Source of the DNA: Vicinamibacteria bacterium
GTDB taxonomy: Bacteria > Acidobacteriota > Vicinamibacteria > Fen-336
DNA: 64,000 nt
Direction: 5' to 3'
Assembly: GCA_025994075.1 (NCBI GenBank)
Contig: JAMQGV010000021.1
Location: 206,161 to 270,160, forward strand
The position numbers and the translations under genes were made by a program. The stretch's first letter is position 1. Every line of letters begins with the position of its first letter. This document shows positions 26,568-39,100 of the stretch, piece by piece. The notes under the pieces are model-generated. The model searched no databases. It worked only from the letters and a program-made list of their open reading frames with translations, and was not told the origin of the DNA.

Positions 26568-28136
26568 TCAGGCGCTCCGCCGGCCCCGCACGCGATCCGC
26601 CAGGCCCTCGATCTCGCGAGCCAGACCTTCCAGGTCGCGGGCCAGCTCCGGGCCCTCGATCTCGTGCGCCACCTGGGGGGCGGCCTCCGCCATCAGCCGC
26701 TGCACCACCCGGTGCAACCAGACGAGGCAGACCAGGGACAGGACGAGGAACAGCAGCCAGCACGAGGTCCACAGCCCGAACAGCTTCAGCATCGAGCCGA
26801 ACAGGATCGGGAACAGGAAGCCGCCGAGGCCGCCGATCACGCCGACGATGCCGCCCACGACCCCCACGTCCGCGGGGAAGTAGGTCGGGATGTACTTGTA
26901 GACGGCGCCCATGCCGACGCCCATGCACAAGCCGAGCGCCAGCACGATGCCGGTGAAGATGTCGCGGTTGGCCTGGAAGTAGACGTGGGTGACGCCGCGG
27001 GCGAGGAGCTGGCGGCGGGCGACGACGTCGCCCGGCTTGACGAGAGGCTCCTGCCACATCATCACCAACGGCCAGATCAGCCGCTTGCCGTCGTCCGGCA
27101 CCTGGTTGCCGCGCTGGTTCAGCCGGTACGCCCTCCCCTCGACCACGATCCGGTCGGGCGCCACCTCGTCGACACGGCCGCCCTGGGACGCCATCACGCC
27201 CTCGCCGGGCGAGGAGATGTCCATCCGCGGCACGATCAGCAGCGCCGAGCACAGCGCGCAGCCGGCGAGCACGCGGTAGAGCACCGCGCGCGGGCCGAAA
27301 CGGTCGGACAGCCAGCCGCCGACGGCGCGGAACAGGCCCGACGGGAAGCTGAAGGCCGCGGCCAGCGCGCCGGCGCTCGCCACGCGCAGGCCGTAGACGT
27401 TGACGTAGTACGGAATCAACCACTGGGACAGCGCGACGAAGCCGCCGAACACCAGCAGGTAGTAGAGGCCGAAGCGCCACACCCGCACCACCCGCAACGG
27501 GGCCAGACGATCGGCCAGCGACTTGCCGGCGCCACCTTCGGGCCGTCGGTTGACCGTCATCACCCAGAACACGGCGGTGGTGACCAGCAGCAGCAGGGCG
27601 TAGTACCGCGGCAGCTCGCGCCACGCCTCGAGCTCCGCGCCGTCGGCGGTGAGCCGGAGCAGCAGGAGCGGCGCGAAGTAGCTCGTGGCGGCGGCGCCGA
27701 TGGTGCCCAGCCCGAACAGGCCGAGCGCCGTGCCCTGCTGCTCCTTCGGGAAGAACAGCGAGACGTAGGCGATGCCGGCGGCGAAGGAGGCGCCGGACAA
27801 GCCGAAGGCGAGGCCCCCGATCGCGAAGTCCCAGAAGCCGTTGGCGTAACTCGTCAGGTACGAAGCCGCAGCCGAGATCAGCATCACCGCCACCAGCACG
27901 GGGCGGCCGCCATGGCGGTCGGTCAGCACCCCGATCGGCAGCCGGAGGACGGAACCGGTCAGGATTGGCAGGCCGATCAGCCAGCCCATCTGCTCGGGAT
28001 CGAACGAGAAGACCCGGTTGTCGACCAGGAACGTGACCAGCACCCCGTTCATCACCCAGACGGCGAAGCACGCCCCGAAGCTGAGGGTGCTCGCCGCCAG
28101 GACGGAGTAGGCCTGCGTTCTCGTCGGCATCGACAT
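26568..28136 (-). CDS. narK: NarK-type nitrate/nitrite transporter (MFS) with an extra loop
   Basis: A 522-residue major facilitator with both nitrate signature regions: GLSGASFAAGIAYVSLFFPK (about 112-131) and, near 412-442, VYKYIPTYFPADVGVVGG continuing into a GVIGGLGGF stretch. The MFS motif TDRHGGRP is at 72-79. It is longer than standard NarK (about 460) because of a polar segment of about 85 residues at 305-390, between late helices, predicted soluble. It follows narI by 9 bases and is co-transcribed with the nitrate reductase. It should import nitrate and/or export nitrite for Nar. Confidence 0.9.
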   Translation of the reverse strand: MSMPTRTQAYSVLAASTLSFGACFAVWVMNGVLVTFLVDNRVFSFDPEQMGWLIGLPILTGSVLRLPIGVLTDRHGGRPVLVAVMLISAAASYLTSYANGFWDFAIGGLAFGLSGASFAAGIAYVSLFFPKEQQGTALGLFGLGTIGAAATSYFAPLLLLRLTADGAELEAWRELPRYYALLLLVTTAVFWVMTVNRRPEGGAGKSLADRLAPLRVVRVWRFGLYYLLVFGGFVALSQWLIPYYVNVYGLRVASAGALAAAFSFPSGLFRAVGGWLSDRFGPRAVLYRVLAGCALCSALLIVPRMDISSPGEGVMASQGGRVDEVAPDRIVVEGRAYRLNQRGNQVPDDGKRLIWPLVMMWQEPLVKPGDVVARRQLLARGVTHVYFQANRDIFTGIVLALGLCMGVGMGAVYKYIPTYFPADVGVVGGIVGVIGGLGGFLFPILFGSMLKLFGLWTSCWLLFLVLSLVCLVWLHRVVQRLMAEAAPQVAHEIEGPELARDLEGLAREIEGLADRVRGRRSA

Positions 28137-28145
28137 CCGCGCTCG

Positions 28146-28841
28146 TCAGGCGGCCGGGTTCTGGGGCCGGGCGCGATTCCAGATCGCCACCTGCAGCGGG
28201 CGCCACAGGTAGGGCACCGGCGCGACCAGGATGTGGACGAGGCGGGTGTAGCTGAAGGCCGCGAAGAAGAAGAACGCGCCCACCACGTGCAGCTTCACGG
28301 ACAGCGGCATCTCCGCCATCCGCGCGACGTCGGGCTGGAACAGGAAGATGGAGCGCAGGTAGGGCGCGAGCGCCTCGGCGAACCAGGTGCTGCCCCAGCG
28401 CAGCCGGAGCGCGATGTCGAGCCCGGTCAGCACCTGGAAGAACAGCATGGCGTGGACCAGCAGGTCGGCCGGCGAGGTGTTGACCCGCAGCCGCGACGTG
28501 GTCAGCCGCCGCCACAGCAACCCGCTCAAGCCGAACAGGACCAGCAACGCGAAGGCCAGGCCGGTGACCTCGAACACCAGCAGCCGCACGGGCACCCGGT
28601 TCCAGAGCACCAGCTCGCGGGGGAACAAGAAGCCGGTGAGGTGGCCGAAGAAGACGGCCAGGATGCCGACGTGGAACGGCACCGAGCCCCAGAACAGCCG
28701 GCGCGTCTCCAGGAACTGCGACGACAGGCTGGAGAACGAGAACGGCTCGTACCGGTAGCGCCGGACCGAGACCACCAGGAACAGCACCATCGCGACGTAG
28801 GGCAATGCGCCGAACAGCAGGATGTCGAGCATCGGGTTCAC
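28146..28841 (-). CDS. narI: Respiratory nitrate reductase gamma subunit (cytochrome b)
   Basis: A 231-residue five-helix diheme cytochrome b that oxidises quinol and feeds NarH. Candidate heme histidines are H57 and H67 (VPFHVGILAVFFGHL) and those in DLLVHAMLFF and SVKLHVVGAFFFF, matching the known H56/H66/H187/H205 pattern of E. coli. GTG 28841 gives a GTGA overlap with narJ and was preferred to the ATG three codons in. The N-terminus faces the periplasm in the known fold. Confidence 0.93.
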   Translation of the reverse strand: MNPMLDILLFGALPYVAMVLFLVVSVRRYRYEPFSFSSLSSQFLETRRLFWGSVPFHVGILAVFFGHLTGFLFPRELVLWNRVPVRLLVFEVTGLAFALLVLFGLSGLLWRRLTTSRLRVNTSPADLLVHAMLFFQVLTGLDIALRLRWGSTWFAEALAPYLRSIFLFQPDVARMAEMPLSVKLHVVGAFFFFAAFSYTRLVHILVAPVPYLWRPLQVAIWNRARPQNPAA

Positions 28842-29404
28842 CGCAGGGAGAGGGCCGCCGCCGTGGAGTCGAGGCGCGGCTCCTCGATCACGTCGTCGGA
28901 CTCGGTCAACGCCTCGGGCAGCGTGCAGGCGAGGCGGCTCCACGGGTCGTTGGAGGCCGCCAGGGCCTCGGCGATCTTGCGCAGGCCCGGCAGCAGCGCC
29001 GTCTCGCGCAGCATCCGGGCGTCGTCCGGCGCGAGCCGGCCCAGCAGCCGCAGCAGCACCGGCACGAAGTCGGGCAGGTCGCCGTTCATCGAGACGTCGG
29101 CCCGGCGCAACTCGCCGGCCAGCCCCGCGAGCAGCTCGCCGCGGGCGTACGACTCGCCGAACAGGTGGTACCCGACGTGCAGCGTGCAGACGGGATTGAC
29201 GTCGAACAGGGCCGTGTAGCGCTCCTCCGCCTCGCCACAGGCGGCGCGCTCCAGGTAGACGGCGAGGTTCCACAGCGCGGCCGCCACTTCGGGGTGGAAG
29301 CTGGCGAGGCTGTCGGCGGCGCGCCGGGCCCGAGCGGCGGTCGTGGCCTCGGGATACTCGAGACAGGCGGCCAGTTCGTCGAGGGTGGACCGGTCGAGAG
29401 CCAT
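28838..29404 (-). CDS. narJ: Nitrate reductase assembly chaperone NarJ
   Basis: An all-helical 188-residue protein of the TorD/NarJ chaperone family that guides cofactor insertion into NarG. The segment CTLHVGYHLFGESYARGELL is a NarJ hallmark. ATG at 29404 lies two bases after the narH stop and its end overlaps narI by four bases. It is cytoplasmic and not part of the final enzyme. Confidence 0.92.
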   Translation of the reverse strand: MALDRSTLDELAACLEYPEATTAARARRAADSLASFHPEVAAALWNLAVYLERAACGEAEERYTALFDVNPVCTLHVGYHLFGESYARGELLAGLAGELRRADVSMNGDLPDFVPVLLRLLGRLAPDDARMLRETALLPGLRKIAEALAASNDPWSRLACTLPEALTESDDVIEEPRLDSTAAALSLR

Positions 29405-29406
29405 GG

Positions 29407-30897
<1,491 letters not shown>

Positions 30898-30907
30898 GGC
30901 GTTCCTC

Positions 30908-33900
30908 CTAGAACTCCGCCCGTGCCAGCTTGCGGATGCGCACGGACGTGTCGCGGTTGACCCCGGTGGGGCCCCAGTAATTGAAGTGGAAGGTGAACTG
31001 CCCGTAGCCGCCCATCATCAGCACCGGCTTGAGCCGGACCCGGGTCAGGCTGTTGTGGCCGCCGGCGCGGCGCCCGCCGCGCAGCGGCGACTTCGGGATG
31101 CTGATGGTGCGCTCCGGCGAGTGGTAGTAGATGCACACGCCGCGCGGCACCCGCGCCGAGACCACCGCCCGCGTGCAGACGACCCCGTGGTCGTTGTGGG
31201 CCTCGATCCAGTCGTTGTCCTGGATGCCGATCTTCTGGGCGTCGATGTCGTTGATCCACATCGGCTCCATGCCGCGGGACAACGTCAGCATCCGGTGGTT
31301 GTCGTAGTAGGTGGAGTGGATGTGCCACTTGCCGTGCGGCGTCAGGTAGTTGAGCAGCAGCCCGTCCTCGATGCTCTCGCGCAGGTCGCCGTACTGCGGC
31401 GGCAGCGGCACCGGCTTGTAGGTCGGGAGCTGCTCGCCGAAGTCGATGTAGCCGGGGTGGTCGAGGTACAGGTGCTGGCGCCCGGTCAGCGTGCGCCACG
31501 GCACCAGGCGCTCGACCTGGGTGGTGAACGCCGAGTACGAGCGGCCGTCGGTGACGAGGCCCGACCAGCACGGGCTGTTGAGCAGGCGGCGGGGCTGGGC
31601 CTGCAGGTCCTTGTAGGTGACCCGCGACGCCCGCGAGCCCTCGGCCAGGTCGACGAGCGGCACGCCGGTCTTCTGCTCGAGGTAGCGGTACCCCTTGTAC
31701 GCGATCTCGCCGTTGGTCTCCGGGGCGAGGTGGAGGATCGCGTCCGCGGCCTGGTGGGCCTCCTGCAGCGACGGCCGCCGGACGCCCTCGACCTCGATCG
31801 TCGGCCGCGTCGCGACCATCTCGTCGTACTCGGCGGCGACGTCGATCTTGATGCCGTGGGCGCCGATCCCCTCCCGCGCGCCCGGTCCCAGCGCCACGTA
31901 GCGCTGGTGGAGTCTCCGGTAGTCGCGGGTGACGATCTTGAACGAGGGCATCGTCTTGCCCGGGATCGGTTCGCACTCGCCGCGCGCCCAGTCCTTGACG
32001 TCGGGCTGCGCGATCTCGGCCTTCGAGTCGTGCGCCAGCGGCGACATCACCAGGTCCTCGACCGGCTCCGGCAGGTGGCGCACCGCCAGCTCAGAGGTGT
32101 GGCGGGCGATGCCGCGGAACAGGTCCCAGTCGGAGCGCGACTCCCACGACGGCGGCACCGCCTCCGAGAGCGGGTGGATGAATGAGTGCAGGTCGGTGGA
32201 GTTGAGGTCGGCCTTCTCGTACCAGGTGGCCGCCGGCAGCACCACGTCCGAGTAGAGGGCCGAGGTGTCCATCCGGAAGTTGAGGTCGACGACCAGGTCG
32301 AGCTTGCCCTCGGGCGCCTCCCGCCACACCACGTCCTTGGCCACGCCCTCCGCGCGTTCCTTGGCGATCATGTTGGTGTGGGTGCCGAGGTAGTGCTTGA
32401 GGAAGTACTCGTGGCCCTTGGCGCTCGACATCAGCGCGTTGCCGCGCCAGATGTACCAGACGCGCGGCCAGTTCTCCGGCGCGTCGGGGTCCTCGACCGC
32501 CATCTTGATCTCGCGCTTCGCGAGCCGCTGGACCGTGGCGTCGACGATCTCGGCCTCGGTGCTGGCGCCCTGTGCACGGGCCTCCTTGACCACCTCGAGG
32601 CTGGAGCGGTCGAGCTGCGGGTAGAACGGCAGCCAGCCGTTGCGGACGGCCTTCACCTGCAGGTCGATGGTGTGGCCCTGGGCCAGCGAGGCCTCGCCCG
32701 GCACGGGGTGGTACTCGGTGAACTCGGCCTCGTAGCGCCACTGGTCGCAGTGCACGTAGTGCCACGACGGCGCGTTCTGCAGCCGCGACGCGGGCACCCA
32801 GTCCTTGGCGAAGGCGATCGTCGACCACGGCGCGACCGGCGCCAGCTTCTCCTGGCCGACGTAGTGGTTGAGGCCGCCGCCGTTCTTGCCGACGCAGCCC
32901 GTGAACATCAGCACCGCCATCGCCGCGCGGTACATCAGGTTGTTGTGATACCAGTGGTTGATGCCGGCGCCGATGATCACGCAGCACTTGCCGCCGGTGG
33001 TCTCCGCCGTGCTGGCCCACTCGCGGGCGAACGACAGCACCGTCTTGCGGTCGATGCCGGTCCACTTCTCCTGCCACGCCGGCGTGTACGAGAAGTCGGG
33101 GTCGTCGTAGCTCGCCGGGTACTCGCCCTCCAGCCCGGCGCGGGCCACGCCGTAGCGGGCCATCAGCAGGTCGAACACCGTGGTGACCCGGACCCGGGTG
33201 CCGTCGGCGTACTCGAGGGTCTTGACCGGCACGGCGCGCAGCGCGACGTTGCCGGCGTCGTACTGCTCGAACTCGACGAGCGCCGTCTCCTCGTGGCGCC
33301 CGAGCAGCGTCAACTCGGGATCCAGCGGCTCGCCGCTGGCGGCGTCCTCGAGCTTCAGGTTCCACTTGCCCTGCTCGGCGCCCCAGCGGTGGCCCACCGA
33401 GCCGCCGGGCATCCGCGCCTCGCCGCTGTTGCGGTCGAGAACGAGGAACTTCCACTCGCCGTTCTCTTCGCCGCCGTAGCGCTGGAGCCGGCCCGCGCGC
33501 GCGAGACGGCCGGCGCGGTGGCCGCGGGTGGTGGGCTCCAGCTCCACCAGCAGCGGGCTGTCGGTGTACTGCTTCATGTAGGAGCTGAAGGCCGGGGTGT
33601 CGCGCTCGGCGTAACGCTCCTTGAGGATCACGTGGCCGACCGCCATCCAGAACGCGCCGTCCTGGCCGGCGTGGACCGGGATCCACTGGTCGGCGTACTT
33701 GCTGACCTGCGAGAAGTCCGGCGACAGCACGACCATCTTGGTGCCGTTGTGCCGGCACTCGGAGATGTAGTGGCAGTCCGGCGTGCGGGTCATGTTCGGG
33801 TTCGAGCCCATGACCGCGATCATCTTGGCGTGGTACCAGTCGGCCGATTCGGCGACGTCGGTCTGCTCGCCCCACGCCTCCGGCGAGGCCGGCGGCAGGT

Positions 33901-34516
33901 CGCAGTACCAGTCGTAGAACGACAGCGCCACGCCGCCCAGCAGTTGGAGGAAGCGGGCGCCCGCGGCGTAGCTGAGCTGCGACATCGCCGGGATCGGCGA
34001 GAAGCCGTTGATGCGGTCCGGGCCGTACTTCTTGACCGTGTAGACGTTGGCCGCGGCGATCAGCTCCTCGGCCTCGTCCAGCTTGACGCGGCGGAAACCG
34101 CCCTTGCCGCGCGCCCGCTGGTAGCGGCTGCGCTTCTCGGGGTCCTCCTGGATCGAGGCCCAGGCGGCGACCGGGTCCTCGTGCTGGCGCTTCGCCTCCC
34201 GCCACAGGTCGAGCAACGCCCCGCGCATGTAGGGGTACTTCACGCGGATCGGGCTGTACAGGTACCAGGAGTACGAGATCCCGCGCTGGCAGCCGCGCGG
34301 CTCGTAGGGCGGCAGGCTGCGGTCGAGCAGGGGATAGTCCAAGGCCTGCATCTCCCAGGTGACGATCCCTTCCTTGACGTAGATGTTCCACGAGCAGCCG
34401 CCCGTGCAGTTGACGCCGTGGGTCGAGCGCACGACCTTGTCGTGCTGCCAGCGGTTCCGGTAGAACTCCTCCCAGGCGCGCGTCTTCGGGCTGACGAGGT
34501 CCTTGATCCACTTCAC
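30908..34516 (-). CDS. narG: Respiratory nitrate reductase catalytic alpha subunit
   Basis: NarG (1202 residues) holds the bis-MGD molybdenum site that reduces nitrate to nitrite. The N-terminal FS0 cluster is ligated by H33, C37, C41 and C76 in [16 protein letters not shown] and [12 protein letters not shown], the His/3Cys pattern special to NarG. No Tat signal precedes it, so it should face the cytoplasm as in E. coli. GTG 34516 makes a GTGA overlap with the upstream cytochrome gene. The far longer open frame upstream belongs to that cytochrome in another frame. Substrate-channel segments [17 protein letters not shown] and [18 protein letters not shown] are well conserved. Confidence 0.96.
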   Translation of the reverse strand: MKWIKDLVSPKTRAWEEFYRNRWQHDKVVRSTHGVNCTGGCSWNIYVKEGIVTWEMQALDYPLLDRSLPPYEPRGCQRGISYSWYLYSPIRVKYPYMRGALLDLWREAKRQHEDPVAAWASIQEDPEKRSRYQRARGKGGFRRVKLDEAEELIAAANVYTVKKYGPDRINGFSPIPAMSQLSYAAGARFLQLLGGVALSFYDWYCDLPPASPEAWGEQTDVAESADWYHAKMIAVMGSNPNMTRTPDCHYISECRHNGTKMVVLSPDFSQVSKYADQWIPVHAGQDGAFWMAVGHVILKERYAERDTPAFSSYMKQYTDSPLLVELEPTTRGHRAGRLARAGRLQRYGGEENGEWKFLVLDRNSGEARMPGGSVGHRWGAEQGKWNLKLEDAASGEPLDPELTLLGRHEETALVEFEQYDAGNVALRAVPVKTLEYADGTRVRVTTVFDLLMARYGVARAGLEGEYPASYDDPDFSYTPAWQEKWTGIDRKTVLSFAREWASTAETTGGKCCVIIGAGINHWYHNNLMYRAAMAVLMFTGCVGKNGGGLNHYVGQEKLAPVAPWSTIAFAKDWVPASRLQNAPSWHYVHCDQWRYEAEFTEYHPVPGEASLAQGHTIDLQVKAVRNGWLPFYPQLDRSSLEVVKEARAQGASTEAEIVDATVQRLAKREIKMAVEDPDAPENWPRVWYIWRGNALMSSAKGHEYFLKHYLGTHTNMIAKERAEGVAKDVVWREAPEGKLDLVVDLNFRMDTSALYSDVVLPAATWYEKADLNSTDLHSFIHPLSEAVPPSWESRSDWDLFRGIARHTSELAVRHLPEPVEDLVMSPLAHDSKAEIAQPDVKDWARGECEPIPGKTMPSFKIVTRDYRRLHQRYVALGPGAREGIGAHGIKIDVAAEYDEMVATRPTIEVEGVRRPSLQEAHQAADAILHLAPETNGEIAYKGYRYLEQKTGVPLVDLAEGSRASRVTYKDLQAQPRRLLNSPCWSGLVTDGRSYSAFTTQVERLVPWRTLTGRQHLYLDHPGYIDFGEQLPTYKPVPLPPQYGDLRESIEDGLLLNYLTPHGKWHIHSTYYDNHRMLTLSRGMEPMWINDIDAQKIGIQDNDWIEAHNDHGVVCTRAVVSARVPRGVCIYYHSPERTISIPKSPLRGGRRAGGHNSLTRVRLKPVLMMGGYGQFTFHFNYWGPTGVNRDTSVRIRKLARAEF

Positions 34517-35352
34517 GAGAGGTTCTCCTGGCGGGGACGGGGGACGAGGGTCGAGCGCACGCCGCGCAGGCGCCGCGACCAGATCGCGTTCAGGACCCAC
34601 AGCACGACCAGCGCCGAGACCAGCGCCAGCAGCGGCAGGCTGGCCACCGACTCGGTCGCGCCGGTGGTGCGGTTGGCGGCGTCGAGGAACGCGCGCAGGG
34701 CGAACGCCTCGTCGGCCGTGAGCGGACGCGCCGCAAACACCTTGCCCATCACCGGGAAGGCCGGCGCGCGCAGGGAGGCGTCGAGCCCCTCGTCGCCGAG
34801 CCGCGCGAAGGCGTGGGTCAGGTCCTTGGCGAAGCTGCCACCGGCGATCGGCGCCCCGCTGCCGGCGGCGGCGTGGCACGAGATGCAGGAGGCCGCCCCG
34901 TTCTGCAGCGCCGCCCGCCCGGTGAACAGATCGCGACCGAGCGCCACGTGATCCGCAGTGGCCTGGGTCACCGGAGTGAAGCGCCCCTGCAGGTCGCACG
35001 GCGTGCCCGAGCACAGGGTGACGAGGTCGGCGAGCTGGGCGGCCTGCTCGACGGTGATGCCGAGATCGGGCATCCGCACGCCGCCGAACTGGCGCAGCAG
35101 CTCGCGGGCCTGCGGATCGCTGTCGAGCATCGTGCTGGGCGCCGCGACGAACTTCTCGACCCAGGCCCGCCCGCGGCGGTCGACGGCGCCCGACAGGTCG
35201 GGGCCGACCCGGGGGCCCTTGCCCACCGTGTGGCACGAGGCGCACTTGGCGACGAACAACTCGACGGCGGCGGGATCGGGCGCGGCCTGCCCCTCCGCCA
35301 CCAGCGGCAGGGCCGCCAGCAGGAGGAGCCTCGAGAACCTCGGGTGTCGCAC
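34513..35352 (-). CDS. Membrane-anchored diheme cytochrome c leading the nar operon (NarC-like)
   Basis: A 279-residue protein with a signal peptide (about 1-23), two class I-type cytochrome c sites (CASCH at about 37-41 and CISCH at about 157-161), and a C-terminal membrane helix (about 239-258, [21 protein letters not shown]) followed by a basic tail. GTG 35352 has GGAGG 6 bases upstream. It is the first gene of the narGHJI run and is coupled to narG by a GTGA overlap. This arrangement recalls narCGHJI of Thermus, where NarC is a diheme cytochrome that joins the reductase complex; homology to that NarC is inferred from layout and heme count only. It could link Nar to alternative complex III or serve as an electron exit to periplasmic carriers. 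Confidence 0.85.
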   Translation of the reverse strand: MRHPRFSRLLLLAALPLVAEGQAAPDPAAVELFVAKCASCHTVGKGPRVGPDLSGAVDRRGRAWVEKFVAAPSTMLDSDPQARELLRQFGGVRMPDLGITVEQAAQLADLVTLCSGTPCDLQGRFTPVTQATADHVALGRDLFTGRAALQNGAASCISCHAAAGSGAPIAGGSFAKDLTHAFARLGDEGLDASLRAPAFPVMGKVFAARPLTADEAFALRAFLDAANRTTGATESVASLPLLALVSALVVLWVLNAIWSRRLRGVRSTLVPRPRQENLS

Positions 35353-35372
35353 GGTGACCTCCAGACACGAAC

Positions 35373-35430
35373 TTCGCTAGCACTCAGCGTGCCGCTCCGA
35401 GCCGGGACTCGATCTGATTGATTTCGCTAG
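35373..35430. repeat. Spaced direct repeat TTCGCTAG in the nar promoter region
   Basis: TTCGCTAG occurs at 35373-35380 and again at 35423-35430, exactly 50 bp apart, in the 225-base gap before the narC-like gene. Read on the gene strand it is CTAGCGAA, and the nearer copy ends 20 bases before the start codon. Next to the distal copy is a TTGAT at 35418-35422, resembling one half of an FNR site with no good second half. The rest of 35353-35577 shows a small hairpin at 35539-35552 and nothing else recognisable. This gap must hold the promoter of the long nar-act-bcr directon. Confidence 0.45.
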
Positions 35431-35577
35431 GGTTACGCAGATCGGCGCCGAGCCGTGACTCTCAAGTCTGCGAGAACGGAGGGGGATCGCCTCTCAGTCC
35501 CGAGAGGGCGCAACGTATCCGCCGCACCGTGAGACCCCGGAGCTTGCGCTCCAGTTTTCTGGACGCCCGCCGAGACC

Positions 35578-36117
35578 TCAGTACACCTCGAAGACCGCGG
35601 CACCCTCGGCGGCGGAGGCTCCGGCGACGACGCGCGCTTGCAGCGAGTAGAGGCCCGGGGCCGCCGTCGCGGGCACGGTGACGGGGCGCATGGAGGTATA
35701 GGCACGCCCAGGCCCCCGCTCGAGCGGATCGCTCAGGGTCTGGATCGTCTCGCTGCCTCTGACCAGCATCCGCACCTCGGTCACGGTCAGCGCCGCCGAA
35801 CCGGGGGCGCCGCCGAGGCGATAGTGGACGACGAGCCGCGCCTCGCTGCCGCGGGCGACCCGGGGCGGTTGCACCGACACGGCCAGCACCTCGACAGCGG
35901 TGAGCGTGTCGGGTGCCGCAGCCGGCGTGGGCACGGGAACCGGAGTGGGGCGCGCCACGGGGTCGACGAGCCGCTCGTCCTCCGGCTTCGCGTACTGGAC
36001 GGCGGGGCCGCGCGGGCGCCCCGCGCCGCTCGCGCATCCCGCGCAGGCGACCAGAGCCAGCACTCCGCCCACCGCGCGGGCCAGCGTCACTGCGGACAGC
36101 CGAGCGTGAAGTTCCAT
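35578..36117 (-). CDS. Predicted lipoprotein of unknown function
   Basis: The 179-residue product has a signal peptide with a lipobox (LVACAGC, Cys at about 28). It then has a Pro-rich linker (ARPTPVPVPTPAAAPD) and a C-terminal domain of about 110 residues made of beta strands (RGSEARLVVHYRLGG, TAAPGLYSLQARVVAGA), resembling an Ig-like or carbohydrate-binding sandwich. ATG 36117 lies inside the end of the preceding large gene (31-base overlap), so the two are co-expressed. The start at ATG puts a hydrophobic stretch right after MELHARLSAV. No enzyme motif is visible. Confidence 0.7.
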   Translation of the reverse strand: MELHARLSAVTLARAVGGVLALVACAGCASGAGRPRGPAVQYAKPEDERLVDPVARPTPVPVPTPAAAPDTLTAVEVLAVSVQPPRVARGSEARLVVHYRLGGAPGSAALTVTEVRMLVRGSETIQTLSDPLERGPGRAYTSMRPVTVPATAAPGLYSLQARVVAGASAAEGAAVFEVY

Positions 36118-39100
36118 TGGGTTCCCCTCTTCTCGCAGGCGGGCTGAACGATCACGGTGACCGGGCCGCCGAACGCCGTGACGGACAACGCGACGCGGCC
36201 GGACCCGCTGACGCAGCCGGTGTCGAGCAGCGCCCGTCCCCCCTGGCGAACGATCATCCTGTCCTTGACGTCGTACATGCTGTACGAGAACACCGCCGTC
36301 CCCGTCCGCCCGCCCATGTCGACGGTGATCGAGGCGGGCGCGTCGGCGCCGGACTTGCTGGTCGAGCCGCAGGCCGTGCTGCGGGTATCCACCGCGCCCG
36401 GCCCCGTGGCACCGCCCTGTCCGACGCAGCGCCCGCCGCGGTACTCGTACCCGGCGCAGGTGCACGTCGGAGTGGGCGCGTACTTGTTGGCGAAGGTGTA
36501 CTGGAAGGCGCACGGATCGGCGAACGGCGGCGAACCGCCGGCCGCCGCTCCGCCCGTCGGCACTGCGGGCGCGCCGCCCTGACGGCCACTCAGCGTGTTG
36601 GCGATGCCGATCAGCCCGCCGAGGATCTCCTGCGCCACCCGGGCCCGCTCGGCGCGCCTCTGGGCGTCGGCCGTGGCGCGAGCGGAACCGACTGCACCGA
36701 CCAACCCTTCGACACTGGCGCGCATGCAACTCGGGGCATTGTTGGCCGCCTGTACCGCGAACTGCTCGGCCGCCGCGAGGTCGTTGGCCTGCAGCGCGGC
36801 CTGCCCGCGCTGCAGTGCGGCGTAGGCGGAGGCCTGGCCGGCGGCCAGGCGTTGGAGCAGCGCGCGGTTGGCCTCGACCCACGGATGGCCGGGGTCGAGC
36901 GCGTCGACCTGGGCCACGAGGCCCATCGCTCCGGGGTAGTTGCAGGCGTCCTTGGCAGCGCGGATCCCCGCGATCAGGCCGCTCACATCCGGTCGGCCGA
37001 AGCTGGGCGGCGCGGTCGCCGGAGCCGGCGACAGATCCGCATCCGGCGCCGTCTCGCCCGCGATCGTCGTCACGCCGCCGCTGGTCCACCCACCGCCCGA
37101 AGCCGGCGCCGGACCGGGGCCCGGCGCGGGTGGTTGCGGATCGGAGGCGGGGAGCGGCGGCGGGTCGGAAAGCGGCGGCGCCGGGGGCGCCGGCCGCGGC
37201 GCCACCGCGGCGCCGCGCGCGGCACAAGCCTGGGCGCGTCCGGCGACTGCGGCCACGGCCTCCGCGAAGATCTCCGCGGTGTCGGCCGAAGCGCGGGCGT
37301 CGCGAGCAGCGTCGTCGACGCCCGCCACGGCGGGCTCGGGCCCGGCAGCGCGCGCCCGGAGGTTCGCAAGCCGCGCGCGGGCGGCCTCGAGCGCGCCCAG
37401 ATGGCCGGTGATCGCGCGGGGGAGTTCAGCCGCGCAGCGCCCGAGGCCGTCGCCGAGCGTCTGGACCTGGCCGAAGAGCCCGTCCGCCTCGCGCAACGCC
37501 AGGCCAGCCCACGCTTCGGCGCGGTGGGGCTCGAGCCCGACCCGATGCTCGTCGTGCAGGGCCGCAGCTTCCGGCCGCGCGAGCCGCAGGGCGTCGTTCG
37601 CCTCCGCGGCCTCGCGCGCCGCCTGACGCGCAGCGGTCAACTCTCGCTCGAGCCCAGCCAGGGCGCTTTCCACGGCCGCGAGTTCGGCGGCCGTCGCTGC
37701 CGCGACCGGCGGCACGGCCGGGTTCGTGACGAGTTGACCGGCCACTGCTGCCGACCGGGCGGCGGCGGCAGCGGCCACCTGCGCCTGGGCCCCTGCCTCG
37801 CGGGCCGCGGTGGCGGCCGCGGCCACCCAACGCTCGCGTTCCGGGTCCGTCGACGCGGCCTGGGCGCGATCGGCGGCGGCGCAGGCGGTGGCCTCCGCCG
37901 CCTCCGCTCGTTGCCGGGCCTCGATCACCCTCCCCGCCTCCGCGTAAGCCTGGTCTGCGAGGGTGCGGGCCGCGCCCGGATCGCGGCGTGAGCCGGTCGG
38001 CACCGCGGCGGTTTCGGCCGCGTCGAGGCGGGCCGCCACCTGGGCCAGATTCGCCGGCACACCGGCGAGCGCGGTCTCGGCCGCCGCGCAGCCGGCCCGA
38101 GCCTGCTGGTCGGCGGCGCGCCCGCGAGCGACCAGTGCACGCAGCCGCTCGAGCAGGGCGTCGAGGCGGGCGCGGTCGGGCGTCGGCTGCGGGTCGGGCG
38201 TGGGCGCGGCTGCGGCGCGGACCTGAGCGCACTGGCCCAGGAAGGCGGCGTACGCGCGCCCGTCCAACTCCAGTTTCTCGATGATGGCCGGGGCGGCGAT
38301 CGGCTCGCGGCGCTCGCGCAGGCAGGCGACGATCCGGCGATAGCGCTCGACCTCGTTGTTCTCGATCTCGAGGAACACCTCGCTGTTGGCCGACATCTGC
38401 ATCAACTGGGCGGTGACCTTCACGCCCAGTTCGATGCCCGCCACCACCGGGCCCAGCCGGCCTGATTCGGACAGCGCATCCTCGGCCCGGCTGCGGGCGA
38501 TCCCGCGCATCGTGCGTCGCACGGCCTCGGGGTCCCTGGTGCGGGCCACGACGCCCGCGAACTGCCGCTCGAGATCGGGCATCTGGTCGGCGGCCAGACG
38601 CCGGATCGCGGCCTCGTCGACGTGCTGGCGCACGGCGTTGCCGATCGCGTCCGGGCTCAGCACCCGCTCCCGGACCCGTTGCAGCAGCGGTCGATCCTTC
38701 GGCAGCTCGACTGCTACGTGGTGGTCCCACCAGTGGGCAGCGACCTCGGGCAACACCTGATGGGTCGCCTCCAGGTCGTCCATGAACTCCTTCTTCCAGG
38801 CGGCGGCGAAACCGTGGACGATGGCGTCGCGGGCGGGCCCGGCCACGCAGGCCTGCCCGACCTCCATGAACCCTCCAAGCGTCAGCGGCTGGCTGCCCCA
38901 CACGGCTTCCGGGGCGAAGCCGGGGTCCAGCGTGCCCGCCGGCACCTGCCCCACGGCGCGGGCCAACGAGTCGACGAACAGGTTCTCGAAGCAGGAGACC
39001 ACGTCGCCGACGAAGGCGCCGAGGACTTCCTTGATGGCGAAGGCGACGTCCTCAGCGACCTCCTCGCGGAATGCGCTCCACAGCGTGGTGGTTTGGGCCT

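Noticed and set aside
35539..35560. Hairpin GGAGC-TTGC-GCTCC followed by TTTT, resembling a terminator
   Set aside because: The T-run is on the plus strand, where no gene ends here; on the minus strand it lacks a T-run after the stem.
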